Positions 1 to 9,438 are shown, counted from the first letter of the stretch. The stretch: 64,000 nucleotides of DNA from Christensenella minuta (GCF_003628755.1 NZ_CP029256.1:1197585-1261584); one strand, 5' to 3'. Numbers and translations: made by a program. Notes: generated by a model not told the origin, from the sequence alone.

Positions 1-1132
1 GGCAGATCACGTCCCGCAGGCATTTCCCATCCAGGGCGTGCTCGGGAACAGGCTCCTGAAATCCAAGCAGGCGCAGCCCCTCCCGGTTCAATTGCAGAAA
101 ATAATAAGGGTATTCTACACCGATCAGCGCGATCCCTTCCGGGACGGCATTATACAGGTACCCGATATACTCCGCCTGATTTTTCAATTTTTTATTCGCT
201 TTGTTTGCATAGTGAAAATAAAAAATAATCAGCAGGAAAATCCCCAATATAATGCTGAAAATCAAAACCATGGAGCGTTGCAGGATTTCATTCGTCTGCG
301 CGTTCACCACTTCTGTCGGTATAATCGACATAAAATACCAGTCCGATTGCAGGCCCAGCGGGGTATAACAGAAAACAGTTTCCTGATCCTGATAATCGAA
401 AACCGCCCAGCCCGTATCGGAATTTTCCAGCGCCTGCGCAAACCGCGCCAGGCTTTCCGGATCGTTTTGGGATGCGGACAGGATATCGAATAAGTTCTGC
501 ACCGTTTTATTGCTGTTCGGATGCGGCGAACGGATTAATACGTCCCCCTCCGTATTCACCACATAGGAAAATCCGCTGTCATGATAAAAGGATAGGCTGA
601 AGCTGTCCACAATGTTACCCACTTCATATTCTTTTACCAGATATCCCCGGGTACCGTCTTTCAGCCCGACGGCCACAAACAGGTCGAAAACATTGGCGCC
701 CGTCACGCTGCTGATGTGGGGATCAATAATGCCCGCAGCCTCGTTTCCATACCCGGCTGCCAGCATTTCTTCCACTTCTTCGTCTGCTTGCGCCCCCGCC
801 GGAATACAGGTCCCGTCCGGCAGATACAGGCTGATGCTCTCGTCTGCCAGTGCATATCCGCCCAAAATCCGTTCCAGCCCGTCCCGCTGCCCGGACGAAA
901 AATTTTTCACATGTCCGGCGGCCGTTTCCATCGATTCATACGCATTGCGCAGTTGGATTTTCAGAGTGCTGCATCCCTGCTGGGTGCTTTCCATGATTGT
1001 CTCGACGGATTGTTCCCACAGCTGCCCTTCCACATCCCGCACAAAAAAAAGGGTCAGTATGCTCAGCACTGCGCCAACAAGAACAGCTGCCAGTACCATT
1101 TTCTTTTTTGCGCTCCACGCGTTACTTTTCAC
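1..1132 (-). CDS. Membrane sensor protein with Cache and PAS domains (C-terminus off window)
   Basis: The N-terminal part of a leftward signalling protein; the output domain is beyond the left edge. The start is GTG at 1132, behind AAAGGAG with 6 nt spacing. The frame stays open to position 1. A first membrane helix lies near residues 12-33. About 250 extracytoplasmic residues follow, with the look of a double Cache ligand-binding domain (ending around QSDWYFMSIIPTEVV). A second helix lies near 287-309, then a PAS-like segment (YNAVPEGIALIG). Known proteins of this layout are diguanylate cyclases/phosphodiesterases or histidine kinases, and I cannot tell which from this part. The gene overlaps the end of the sugar-binding lipoprotein gene by 4 nt, so the lipoprotein may once have presented ligand to this sensor. 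Domain names are inferred by eye. Confidence 0.75.
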   Translation of the reverse strand, partial: MKSNAWSAKKKMVLAAVLVGAVLSILTLFFVRDVEGQLWEQSVETIMESTQQGCSTLKIQLRNAYESMETAAGHVKNFSSGQRDGLERILGGYALADESISLYLPDGTCIPAGAQADEEVEEMLAAGYGNEAAGIIDPHISSVTGANVFDLFVAVGLKDGTRGYLVKEYEVGNIVDSFSLSFYHDSGFSYVVNTEGDVLIRSPHPNSNKTVQNLFDILSASQNDPESLARFAQALENSDTGWAVFDYQDQETVFCYTPLGLQSDWYFMSIIPTEVVNAQTNEILQRSMVLIFSIILGIFLLIIFYFHYANKANKKLKNQAEYIGYLYNAVPEGIALIGVEYPYYFLQLNREGLRLLGFQEPVPEHALDGKCLRDVIC

Positions 1133-2408
1133 GAAGGGCTCCTTTCTTCCGCCGCCTGTTCGTCCATCCAGGCCATAGCCTTTTCAAGCGGCTGGCCGGA
1201 AAGCAGCTGCCGGGATACCTCGGCGGTCAGATTCCAGATCGGCAAATCAAGAAGTTCGTCCGATCCAATTACGGTCCTGTCTGCTTCGTAACAGGGGATC
1301 AACGGCTGTATCTCCGCTACCGTCGAGGGCGCTCCGCCCTCCAACGGACTGAACGAAGCCTGCTGATCGGCAAATTTCCGGATGTTTTCCGCACGCGTAA
1401 AGTATTCGACAAATTTAACCGCGGCCTCCTTGTGTTCACTGGCTGCATTAACTCCCAAACGTGTATCCGCATTGATAACAACCAGCGCCCCATCCTGCAA
1501 AACCGGATAAGGAGCTACCTCAAAATCAAAATCCGGCTGCATCTCTTTTACGCGTCCGGCAGCCCAGGCGCCTGTCAGCATGAAGGGGGACTCCCCTTTC
1601 ACGAATTCTTCGAGATCATCCGATGTTTTTTTCGTTTGCAGCGCTTTTTCCGCATCGATATAACGCTTCTCCAGAAATTCTTCCGCAAGCGCAAAGCCTG
1701 AATCCAGATATTGGCTTAACTGTGCCGTCCCGCTGTTCAGTTCCCCGAACACTTCCGCCTCGCGGTTTTCCCTGTATGTGGAATAAAAGCTTTGGCCGAT
1801 AGCCAACGTTTTCAACGAAATATCGTTATTGGCAATGACCGGCGTGATTCCCTGTTTTACAAAGTAATCGCAAACATCCTCCCATTCCCCGAGGTTTTGA
1901 GGAATTTTTTGCCGGTGCTCCCGCAAAAGGTCCTTATTGCAGTAAAGGCCGAAAACAGATACCGTAGTCGGCACTCCATAAATTTTTCCATTTTTTCCGT
2001 CATCTGGCCAAGCATCTGGTCCGTATAGCCCGGGATGCTGCTGAGGCCCGATAAATCGGCAAGCCGCCCTTGTGCGCCCAGTTCCAATACGGCGTCATGG
2101 TTCACCATGAATACATCGTCGCCTTTTCCGGAATCCATCCGCTTTTCCAGCGCCTCAAAATAATCGGTTCCCTTCAGGCTTTCATACGAGACCCGGATAC
2201 CGGGATTTTCCGTCATAAAGTCCGATATGATTTTTTCAATTACCGTGACGTTTTCCGGTTCATACTTATTGCCGAAAAAAGTAATAGTCGTGATCGCTTC
2301 CGCCGGCATTTGATAGTTTACGACCTCGTTTTTCACTCCGCACGCGGCAAATGCAGCCATGCCGACCATACAAGCCGCGCATAACGCGATCCTTTTTTTC
2401 CCTCTCAT
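1129..2408 (-). pseudogene. Extracellular solute-binding lipoprotein, family 1, frameshifted
   Basis: A sugar-binding lipoprotein of the ABC importer family 1 type, split into two frames. The upstream part has a lipoprotein signal (MRGKKRIALCAAC then MAAFAAC) followed by the usual N-lobe (IISDFMTENPGIRVSYES). The downstream part continues in another frame with GVPTTVSVFGLYCNKDLL and runs to the stop at 1129. The frames meet near 1985-2000 in an A-rich run. One extra A would restore an unbroken reading (TEKNGKIYGVPTTVS), so one base appears to be missing. That may be a true mutation or a sequencing error in a homopolymer. The start at 2408 is chosen because it opens the lipoprotein signal and has AAGGGG upstream; an earlier ATG at 2444 is possible. 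No permease or ATPase partners are adjacent. Confidence 0.8.
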
Positions 2409-2646
2409 CCCGGATTTCCCCTTCCCGTTCAGTCCGGCGGCCATCCCGCGGCGCTTCTCCGGACTTCGTTCCGCAATATAAAATACCATTCCGGTTAAAT
2501 ATTGTTTTGGTTTGATTTCTGCCTGATTTTTTGAGACCGGCGGTAAATACAGGCGTAACTCTGCCCATATATGTTTCAATTTATTTTAACATATGTCATA
2601 AAGCCGTGCAATCCCCTCACCGCTTTTAAGGTCACCAATAAAACAA

Positions 2647-2667
2647 AAACCGGATTTATTCCGGTTT
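2647..2667 (-). terminator. Terminator-like hairpin upstream of the leftward lipoprotein operon
   Basis: AAACCGGA pairs with TCCGGTTT around a 5-nt loop. On the leftward strand the hairpin is followed by TTTTTGTTTTATT, the form of an intrinsic terminator. No leftward gene ends here. It may be an attenuator in the leader of the lipoprotein operon, or what remains of a lost gene. Confidence 0.45.
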
Positions 2668-2827
2668 TGCAGGTTTTCTGCTGTTTTTAATGCAGGAAAG
2701 AGCGCGCGCATCTGCACCGTGGATTGCGCTCATGGCCGCCGTCAGGGTCACGGCTCCCTCACGGCTCCCGGCGTCAAACTGCATATATTCCCGCCGCAGG
2801 CAGTGGCGCTGTGCGTATTGCTATCGA

Positions 2828-2856
2828 TTGTACTTTTGTTCCGCGGCCTGTATAAT
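2828..2856 (+). promoter_or_regulatory. Sigma-A type promoter of queH
   Basis: TTGTAC (2828-2833) and TATAAT (2851-2856) are separated by exactly 17 nt and lie 28 nt before the queH start. This is the only convincing rightward promoter in the host part. Confidence 0.75.
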
Positions 2857-2883
2857 ATTGATATCTGAAAAAGGAAGTCATTT

Positions 2884-3489
2884 ATGATGAACGCGCAAAT
2901 TGTTCTGGAAAAAACAATATCATCGATCCAGGAGGCGGGTCTTAGGCCTTCCCTGCTGCTGCACGCCTGCTGCGCTCCCTGCGCAAGCTATGTGCTGGAA
3001 TATCTGTCTCCTTATTTTGATATTTCCATTTTTTATTTCAATCCGAATATCTATCCGCCGCAGGAATACTCCCGCCGTTTGGAGGAACTGCGCCGGATGC
3101 TCAAAGACATGGACAGTACTGCGGTGCTGATCGAGGGCGCCTATGAGCCCCATATTTTTTCCAAAATTGCCCATGGCCATGAAAGCGACGCCGAACGCGG
3201 GCCGCGGTGTTCGCTTTGCTATGCACTGAGGCTGGAAGAAACGGCAAAGCAGGCCGCGAAGGACGGATTCGACTATTTCGCCACTACCCTCAGCATCAGT
3301 CCGCACAAGGACGCCGCGAAGCTGAACGAACTTGGCCTCGCTCTGTCCGCCAAGTACGAGGTAGATTACCTCGTGTCCGATTTCAAGAAGAAAAACGGAT
3401 ACCTCCGCTCGCTGGAGCTTTCCCGGCAATATGGCCTTTACCGGCAGGAATATTGCGGCTGTATGCACTCCATGCGGCCGCAGGGCTAG
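2884..3489 (+). CDS. queH: Epoxyqueuosine reductase QueH
   Basis: QueH (formerly DUF208) reduces epoxyqueuosine to queuosine in the tRNA wobble position and replaces the unrelated QueG in many Firmicutes. The protein has 201 residues, normal for the family. The N-terminal HACCAPC carries the first cysteine pair, and RCSLCYALRLEETA and YCGC near the C-terminus supply the others expected for the iron-sulfur and metal sites. The central segments FYFNPNIYPPQEYSRR and FATTLSISPHKD are family hallmarks. The ribosome binding site AAGGAAG lies 6 nt upstream of the first of two adjacent ATG codons. It is a single-gene rightward unit between two leftward operons. I see no other queuosine gene nearby. 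Confidence 0.93.
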   Translation: MMNAQIVLEKTISSIQEAGLRPSLLLHACCAPCASYVLEYLSPYFDISIFYFNPNIYPPQEYSRRLEELRRMLKDMDSTAVLIEGAYEPHIFSKIAHGHESDAERGPRCSLCYALRLEETAKQAAKDGFDYFATTLSISPHKDAAKLNELGLALSAKYEVDYLVSDFKKKNGYLRSLELSRQYGLYRQEYCGCMHSMRPQG

Positions 3490-3600
3490 CCCCCTCCAAG
3501 CCTGCGGCGGCCGGCAAAACCTGTCTTTCCGGGACTGGAAGCAGCCCTCACGTGCCGGGCTGCCGTTTCCTTCAATGGGTGCCGGGAAGGATAAAAAGGG

Positions 3601-3631
3601 ACCCGGCGGAGCCTTAAAGAATCCGCCGGGT
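3601..3631 (-). terminator. Intrinsic terminator of the oxidoreductase operon
   Basis: ACCCGGCGGA pairs perfectly with TCCGCCGGGT around a 11-nt loop. On the leftward strand it is followed by CCCTTTTTAT, so it ends the operon that closes at 3660. On the rightward strand the tail is not T-rich, but the hairpin could still slow transcription from queH. Confidence 0.8.
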
Positions 3632-3659
3632 CTGTGTCACATCCAAAGCATACCTTCTT

Positions 3660-4829
3660 TTATTCGCTGAACACATAGTCCGGCTGATTCATCGGCATGG
3701 CTTCCGGTCTTTCAAATGTACTTTCCATTTCATGGTACTTTCCGCTCTCAGCAGCGTCGTGAATCCCCTGCATGATCTCGAGCGCATGCAAAGCCATGTT
3801 CCCATTCGCCCGGTGCCGCCTCCCGGAACCGATAGCGGCACACATATCCGCAAGCCCAAGGATACGGCTGTTTTCGTTGTAGCCGAATACAGTAGGAATC
3901 TCCCGCCACGCGGTCGCTTCTTTTCGCGGCAGCGTGCTCGGGAAGCCGTTCCAATCGGCCTCGTCGCTGCGTCTGAGAAGAATCGGCCCTTCAAAAAGGT
4001 TCGGACCTGCGAGCGGATCGGCATCCGGAAGTGTAAGCGTTCCTTCCGTCCCGTATATTTCCAGCCGCGGGAGATGGGAATCCCAGATATCGAAGCTCGT
4101 GATAACCGTTGCAATCGCCCCAATATCGAATTCTACCGTTCCGGCGATGTGCGTAGGAACTTCGACGGCAACGAGTTCGCCAAAACACGGCTCGCTTGTG
4201 ATGCGCCTCTGCCCGAATGTTTTTTGTACAGAGCCGCAGACCCGTCTCGCAGGCCCCAGCAGCGAAAGTAATGCCGTCACATAGTACGGACCCATATCAT
4301 ACATAGGACCAGCCCCAGGCTTGTAATAAAACTGCGGGCCGGGATGCCAGATTTCATGTCCGTGGCAAGTCATAAACGCCGTTGCCGCAATCGGCTTCCC
4401 AATCCATCCCTCATCGATCAGCTTGCGGCAGGTCTGCAGCCTTCCTCCCAGAAAAGTATCCGGCGCGGCGCCAACCCGCAGCCCCTTTTCCTGTGCCAGC
4501 GCAATGATCTCCTGCCCCTCCTGCGTCGTAACGGCAAGCGATTTTTCCGTATAAACGTGCTTGCCGGCTTTAAGGGCCATCATATTGACCGGGTAATGCG
4601 CATTGGGATTCGTAAGGTTGAGGATGACTTCGATCTCGCCGTCTGCCATAATGTCCGCAACGTCATCATATACTTTGCCGATTCCATATTTTTCAGCCTG
4701 GGCTCCGGCCCTTTCCCGGAGCTGGTCGCAAACGGCGACGATCTCAAGCACGTCATATTTTTTGCTGTTTGTCAAATAGATGTCACTGATATTGCCGCAG
4801 CCGACAACACCAACCTTTACCTTTTTCAT
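3660..4829 (-). CDS. Gfo/Idh/MocA family oxidoreductase
   Basis: An NAD(P)-dependent dehydrogenase of the glucose-fructose oxidoreductase/inositol dehydrogenase family, 389 residues. The Rossmann motif GVVGCGNISD is at the N-terminus. EKSLAVT near residue 95 is the family's EKP motif with serine replacing proline. HEIWHPGPQFYYKPGAGP resembles the substrate-site segment of members acting on sugar or cyclitol carbonyls. The substrate cannot be read from sequence. The gene lies 17 nt downstream of the ThuA-like gene and is last in the sugar transporter cluster. ThuA and Gfo/Idh/MocA proteins recur together in pathways that oxidise imported sugars to 3-keto intermediates, so a role in catabolising the transported sugar is likely. 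Confidence 0.88.
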   Translation of the reverse strand: MKKVKVGVVGCGNISDIYLTNSKKYDVLEIVAVCDQLRERAGAQAEKYGIGKVYDDVADIMADGEIEVILNLTNPNAHYPVNMMALKAGKHVYTEKSLAVTTQEGQEIIALAQEKGLRVGAAPDTFLGGRLQTCRKLIDEGWIGKPIAATAFMTCHGHEIWHPGPQFYYKPGAGPMYDMGPYYVTALLSLLGPARRVCGSVQKTFGQRRITSEPCFGELVAVEVPTHIAGTVEFDIGAIATVITSFDIWDSHLPRLEIYGTEGTLTLPDADPLAGPNLFEGPILLRRSDEADWNGFPSTLPRKEATAWREIPTVFGYNENSRILGLADMCAAIGSGRRHRANGNMALHALEIMQGIHDAAESGKYHEMESTFERPEAMPMNQPDYVFSE

Positions 4830-4846
4830 TTCTCTTTACCTCGTCA

Positions 4847-5605
4847 CTATTTTGCCGCCCAGAGCAGCGCGCGTCTTGTAACTTCCAGATTCGGTTTTTC
4901 CATAAAGTGGTTGATGGAATGTCCGCACGAATTATAAAAGACCCTTCCCTGCCCAAAATACTTCGTCCACATAACCGGCATATCGAAGACTCCATTTGTA
5001 ATATGCGGACCGACCGCTTCCATAGAATCATTGAATTCGTTCTCGTCGAAATTCCATACGCCGTAGGTTGAGCCCAGATCGATGGACGTATCCCCAATCT
5101 TTGTGTAGGCTCCTTTTCCAATTGGCATCCGCGTCGTCGCGAGCACATGTACCGCCGGATCGACAAGCAGGTAATAATGCTCGGAAACCGTTTCAAAGTC
5201 TTCCAGTCCCTGCGTGATCGGATGGGTCTTGTCTGCATAATGTACCTGAAACCGCACATGCTGTCCGTTGGGATGGGCCACCCACTGGCCGCCCGTCATA
5301 AGCTGCCAATCCATGCAGTCATGGAAGGAATCGCACATCCCGCCGTGGCATCCGGCGATCCCCACGCCGCTCGCAACGGCTTTGATTACCGGGCCATGCT
5401 GCTGCGGCGTGATCTCGCCGTGGCTCCAGCACGGAACGATAATATTGAGGCCCATCAGTTTTTCTTCATCCTCAAAGGCGGAAAGCGTATCCGCCACCTC
5501 TACGTCAAAATCTTCCGATTCAAGAATGTCTTTATATGCGTTCGCAACCTGCTCCGGATCATGACCGTCCCAGCCGCCCCACACGATCAAAGCTTTCTTT
5601 TTCAT
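4847..5605 (-). CDS. ThuA-like domain protein (trehalose-utilisation family)
   Basis: A 252-residue single-domain protein of the ThuA family, a glutamine-amidotransferase-like fold. Family segments are the N-terminal ALIVWGGWDGHDPEQV, GIAGCHGGMCDSF near residue 83 and WTKYFGQGRVFYNSCGHS near the C-terminus. Some ThuA proteins take part in 3-keto-disaccharide use with Gfo/Idh/MocA dehydrogenases, but most have no proven reaction. It follows the binding-protein gene and precedes the dehydrogenase with short gaps, so co-transcription is likely. A 12-bp word, CTAAATATTTAA, at 5630-5641 just upstream is repeated ahead of the binding-protein gene and may be a regulatory site. Confidence 0.85.
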   Translation of the reverse strand: MKKKALIVWGGWDGHDPEQVANAYKDILESEDFDVEVADTLSAFEDEEKLMGLNIIVPCWSHGEITPQQHGPVIKAVASGVGIAGCHGGMCDSFHDCMDWQLMTGGQWVAHPNGQHVRFQVHYADKTHPITQGLEDFETVSEHYYLLVDPAVHVLATTRMPIGKGAYTKIGDTSIDLGSTYGVWNFDENEFNDSMEAVGPHITNGVFDMPVMWTKYFGQGRVFYNSCGHSINHFMEKPNLEVTRRALLWAAK

Positions 5606-5707
5606 GATTCATTTCTCCTATCTTTCGCGCTAAATATTTAAGTGTCCTTTTTCTCTTCTTGCCTTCAGCGTAATAAGCAACCAGGTAATTCTATTTTTAT
5701 GCTGAAG

Positions 5708-6685
5708 TTATTCTAAATAGTTGTCCACGTTATCGATCGTCACCAGTTGGAAGGGAACATACGTTTCCGCCTCTACTTCTTCACCCTTTACCATCTTGTA
5801 GGCCATTTCCACCGCCATCGTCGCCTGGCCGTAAGCATCCTGGAATACGGTAGCGTCAAGCCTTCCGTCCTTTACCGCTTGAAGCGCGTCGGGAATTGCA
5901 TCCACGCCTACAATAATCATGTTCTCCTTCATATTGTTATTCTCCGCGGCCTTGAGGGCGCCCATTACCATTTCGTCGTTCTGCGAGAAAATAGCGTTAA
6001 TCTGGTCTCCATAAGACTGAATCCAATTTTCCGTAAGAGCCATCGCCTCTTCCCTCGACCAATGCGCCGTATCCTCCGCGAGCAGCGTCATATCCGGATA
6101 TTTTTCCAGCACTGTATATGCTCCGTCGCTTCTCTTGATTTCAGCGGACTGCCCCGGATTTCCGTGAATCATGCAGAGATTCCCTTTGCTGCCCAGTTTC
6201 TCGGCAATAAACTCGATCGCAAGTTCCGAGGACTCTTCATCCCGCGACCCGACAAACACATCCGGTGCGGTGGTCGTAACCGAGTTTACATTAATAATCG
6301 GGATTCCGGCTTCCTGGGCCTTTGTGACTGCGGGCGAGCTGGCATCCGCGTCGCAGGGGTCCATAATGATCGCGTCGACTCCCTGAGCGATAAAAGATTC
6401 CACCTGTGAAATCTGCTTGTTTGCATCCATATCCGGATCGTTGCAGATCACCTCAATGCCGAGTTCGGCGCACTTGTCTTCGATTCCCTTCTGAATCTTT
6501 ACCATAAATTCATTTGAATTTGTTATGGTTGTAAAGCCAAAGACCAATCCTTCTCCATCGCTCGCCGCCCCGGTTGCCGCCGCGCTTTCACTTGCCGTTT
6601 CCGGCTGTGCCGCAGGCGCGGCGCACGCTACGCATCCTATTACCGCAAATACAACAGCCATCATCAATACTACTATTTTTTTCAT
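5708..6685 (-). CDS. Sugar ABC transporter substrate-binding lipoprotein (RbsB/periplasmic-binding type 1)
   Basis: A 325-residue binding protein of the ribose/galactose family that delivers a sugar to the permease and ATPase encoded upstream. The lipoprotein signal is MKKIVVLMMAVVFAVIGC. The mature N-lobe begins LVFGFTTITNSNEFMVKIQKG and is followed by a hinge region typical of the class (GVDAIIMDPCDADA, GIPIINVNSVTTT, IDALQAVKDGRLDATVFQD-like C-lobe). Acidic and aromatic ligand residues are present, but the ligand (ribose, galactose, xylose, inositol or other) cannot be assigned. The gene order ATPase, permease, binding protein, ThuA, dehydrogenase, together with the ROK regulator upstream, indicates an inducible sugar-use operon. 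Confidence 0.9.
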   Translation of the reverse strand: MKKIVVLMMAVVFAVIGCVACAAPAAQPETASESAAATGAASDGEGLVFGFTTITNSNEFMVKIQKGIEDKCAELGIEVICNDPDMDANKQISQVESFIAQGVDAIIMDPCDADASSPAVTKAQEAGIPIINVNSVTTTAPDVFVGSRDEESSELAIEFIAEKLGSKGNLCMIHGNPGQSAEIKRSDGAYTVLEKYPDMTLLAEDTAHWSREEAMALTENWIQSYGDQINAIFSQNDEMVMGALKAAENNNMKENMIIVGVDAIPDALQAVKDGRLDATVFQDAYGQATMAVEMAYKMVKGEEVEAETYVPFQLVTIDNVDNYLE

Positions 6686-6775
6686 ATTACCCTCCGTTAT
6701 TTCTTATTGCTTCGTGATCCTGGTTACTTGGATTGCTTATCTTAAACTTTCTAAATATTTAATTTAACGACGCGC

Positions 6776-7771
6776 TTATCTCTTTTGCTTTGTTTTTACA
6801 TCCAGCAGAACCGCGCCGATGATAATCAGCCCCTTGATGATCTGCTGATAGTACGACGATACGTTCAATAGGTCCAGTCCGTTATTGATAAAGCCAATAA
6901 TCAGCGCGCCGATCAGCGTTCCCACCACCGTTCCAACTCCGCCGGAGAGGCTGGTTCCGCCTATGACTACGGCGGCGATCGCATCCAGTTCGTATCCAAC
7001 GCCAATGCTCGGCTGCCCAACCTCTATGCGCGCGGCCTGCATCACGCCGGCAAGCCCCGCGAGCCCGCTGCAAATCACATATACGGACATCTTCACCCGG
7101 TCGACCTTGACGCCTGACGCGTAAGCCGCTTCCTCGTTTCCGCCGATCGCATACACATACCGGCCGTATTTCGTCTTGTTCAGCACGAACCACACGACCA
7201 GGAACACCGCCAGCATAATCAATATCATCACCGGGAAGCCTATTTGCCCTTCGGCTCCGCCGATCTCTCCATTGCCGATCCAGTTGAAGGAAGGATCAAG
7301 GTTGGAAACCGGACGGCCGTCCGCAATGAGCAGCGCGCCGCCGCGGGCAATTGTCGTCACTCCCAGTGTTACAATAAAGGAAGCGACATTGGCCTTGGCA
7401 ACGATCACGCCGATAAAAAGTCCGAAGAGGACGCCTACGCCGATGCCGACCAGAACCGGTACGACTGTGGGATATTCCCCCGGATGCGCGAACATCGCCG
7501 CAGATACGCCGGTAATCGCCACCACCGCGCCCAGCGAAAGGTCGATCCCGCCGGTCAGCACCACAAAGGTCGCCCCAATCGCCAAAATTGCGCTGATCGA
7601 GATTTGCCTGAATACGTTCAGGAAATTCTTTATTTGCAGAAAGTTTGGCGTCGCAATGGATAAAACTACGATAAGAACGACAAGCGCGATCAATATCCCA
7701 TATTTTGACAGCAGGCTTTTTGCGTCATTTCTTTTCAACATATTGCTCTTGGCATCTAAATTCCGAAACAT
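6776..7771 (-). CDS. Sugar ABC transporter permease (RbsC family)
   Basis: Inner-membrane permease, 331 residues, with about eight to ten hydrophobic helices. VLTGGIDLSLGAVVAITG, ATIARGGALLIADGRPVS and YAIGGNEEAAYASGVKVDRVK are typical of the ribose/xylose/galactose permease family; the last holds the loop contacting the ATPase. The C-terminus LKGLIIIGAVLLDVKTKQK-like tail is also standard. It lies 33 nt after the ATPase gene and 90 nt before the binding-protein gene. The protein would form the channel as a homodimer with the adjacent ATPase. Substrate unknown. Confidence 0.92.
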   Translation of the reverse strand: MFRNLDAKSNMLKRNDAKSLLSKYGILIALVVLIVVLSIATPNFLQIKNFLNVFRQISISAILAIGATFVVLTGGIDLSLGAVVAITGVSAAMFAHPGEYPTVVPVLVGIGVGVLFGLFIGVIVAKANVASFIVTLGVTTIARGGALLIADGRPVSNLDPSFNWIGNGEIGGAEGQIGFPVMILIMLAVFLVVWFVLNKTKYGRYVYAIGGNEEAAYASGVKVDRVKMSVYVICSGLAGLAGVMQAARIEVGQPSIGVGYELDAIAAVVIGGTSLSGGVGTVVGTLIGALIIGFINNGLDLLNVSSYYQQIIKGLIIIGAVLLDVKTKQKR

Positions 7772-7804
7772 TTTTTATCCTTTCGTCTTATTACAAGATA
7801 TTTT

Positions 7805-9292
7805 TTACTGGGCGAATGCCCACTTCATGAGCGTCTCCTGGTTAAAGTCCTCCCTCCGGACTTCTCCCATCATCTCCCCTTCATGCAAAACGATGATCCT
7901 GTCGCACAGCCCCAATAGCTCGGGCATTTCAGAGGAAACCACGATTACCGCTTTTCCTTCCTCTGCCAGCTCGCAGATCAGCTTATAAATTTCCGCTTTC
8001 GCGCCGACGTCGATCCCCCGTGTGGGTTCGTCCATAATGAGTATTTCCGCTTCATCGAGGAGAAGCTTTCCCAGGACCACTTTTTGCTGGTTGCCGCCCG
8101 ACAGGTTCTGGACAAGCTGCTCTTTCGACGGAGCTTTGATGGCCAGCAGCTCCATCATCTTGTCCGCAAGCTCCGCTTCCTTTTTATTCCCGACAACGAT
8201 TCCATCGAAATATTTGTTCAGGTTCGATAACGTAAGGTTTTTTTTGATCGACATCGGCAGAACGAGGCCCACTCCTTTCCTGTCTTCATTTACGAGTCCG
8301 ATCTTGTTTTTAATTGCGTCCCCAGGATGCCTGATTGTGATTTTTTCGTCCCGGATATAGAGCTCTCCCTCATCCAGTTTATCAATCCCGTAGATCGCGC
8401 GCATAATCTCCGTACGTCCCGCGCCCATCAGTCCCGCGAAGCCCAATATTTCGCCTTTTCTCAGCGAGAATGAAATATCGTGAAATACGCCTTCCCGTTT
8501 GAGCCCCTTCACCTTGAATACCTGTTCGCCGATCTTGTTGCGTTTCTCGGGATATACCTGGGACAATTCCCGGCCTACCATCGCCACGATGATCTGGTCG
8601 ATATTGATATTCTCGGTTGAAAAAGTGTCGATAAAGGTTCCGTCCCGCAGAATCGTTACTTCGTCTGAAATTTTTAAAACTTCGTCCATCTTATGCGAGA
8701 TATAGATGATTGCGACTCCTTTTGCTTTCAGGTCGTTCAGCACCGCGAAGAGCCGCTCTACCTCTTTGTCCGTAATCGCGGAGGTAGGTTCGTCCATAAT
8801 CACAATTTTGGCGTTATAGGAAACGCATTTTGCGATTTCGACCATTTGCCTCTCAGAAACGCTGAGGTCCTTCATCAGAACCCTGGGGTCCAGGCTGACG
8901 CCGACGCGCGCAAGAAGCTCTTTTGCTTTTTCGCACATCGCGTTTTTATCAATCATCCCGTTCCTTAGTATTTCCCTTCCGAGGAACATGTTTTCCGCAA
9001 CCGTCATATAAGGAATGTACGACAGCTCCTGGTGCACCATGGTGATTCCCATTCCAATCGCCTGCCCCTGGGTATACCTGGATATTTCCCTGCCGTCATA
9101 AACCACCCTTCCGCTATCCGGTACATACATCCCCATGAGAACCTTCATCAATGTTGATTTTCCCGCGCCGTTCTCTCCCATCAGCGCGTGGACCGTTCCA
9201 CGTTTCAATTTCAGGTTCACATTTTCAAGTGCCTTTACTCCCGGAAATGATTTGCAAATATCGACCATTTCCAGAATATATTCGTTAGCCAA
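7805..9292 (-). CDS. Sugar ABC transporter ATP-binding protein (RbsA/MglA family)
   Basis: A 495-residue tandem ATPase that powers sugar import. The first nucleotide-binding domain has Walker A GENGAGKSTLMK near residue 38, signature LSVSERQM and Walker B IVIMDEPTSA. The second has a degenerate A loop (GLMGAGRTE), signature LSGGNQQK and ILIMDEPTRGID. This arrangement and length are normal for the RbsA/MglA class. The start codon is TTG: a stop lies two codons upstream, and AAAGGTGG lies about 13 nt before the TTG, a long spacing. Transcription probably begins from the promoter at 9371-9399. It is the first gene of the transporter operon. Confidence 0.92.
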   Translation of the reverse strand: MANEYILEMVDICKSFPGVKALENVNLKLKRGTVHALMGENGAGKSTLMKVLMGMYVPDSGRVVYDGREISRYTQGQAIGMGITMVHQELSYIPYMTVAENMFLGREILRNGMIDKNAMCEKAKELLARVGVSLDPRVLMKDLSVSERQMVEIAKCVSYNAKIVIMDEPTSAITDKEVERLFAVLNDLKAKGVAIIYISHKMDEVLKISDEVTILRDGTFIDTFSTENINIDQIIVAMVGRELSQVYPEKRNKIGEQVFKVKGLKREGVFHDISFSLRKGEILGFAGLMGAGRTEIMRAIYGIDKLDEGELYIRDEKITIRHPGDAIKNKIGLVNEDRKGVGLVLPMSIKKNLTLSNLNKYFDGIVVGNKKEAELADKMMELLAIKAPSKEQLVQNLSGGNQQKVVLGKLLLDEAEILIMDEPTRGIDVGAKAEIYKLICELAEEGKAVIVVSSEMPELLGLCDRIIVLHEGEMMGEVRREDFNQETLMKWAFAQ

Positions 9293-9370
9293 TTTAATTT
9301 ACACACCACCTTTTAATTGAGAATTTTATGCGTTCCGAGATGTTTTTAAATGCTTTTTAATATGTTTCAC

Positions 9371-9399
9371 ATTTTACCATCTATCTTCCAGTTAGTCAA
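9371..9399 (-). promoter_or_regulatory. Promoter of the sugar transporter operon
   Basis: On the leftward strand TTGACT (9394-9399) and TAAAAT (9371-9376) are separated by 17 nt, a near-consensus sigma-A promoter about 80 nt before the ATPase start. The surroundings are very AT-rich (CTTTAAAAAGT and similar words) and could hold the operator of the ROK protein encoded just upstream. Confidence 0.75.
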
Positions 9400-9438
9400 G
9401 TGACTTTTTAAAGTTATTTTAATTAAAACCCGAAAAAT

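Noticed and set aside
612-1701. Several rightward frames of 188-234 codons opposite the sensor and lipoprotein genes
   Set aside because: They overlap each other and the leftward genes that carry real domains; codon composition is that of the complement.
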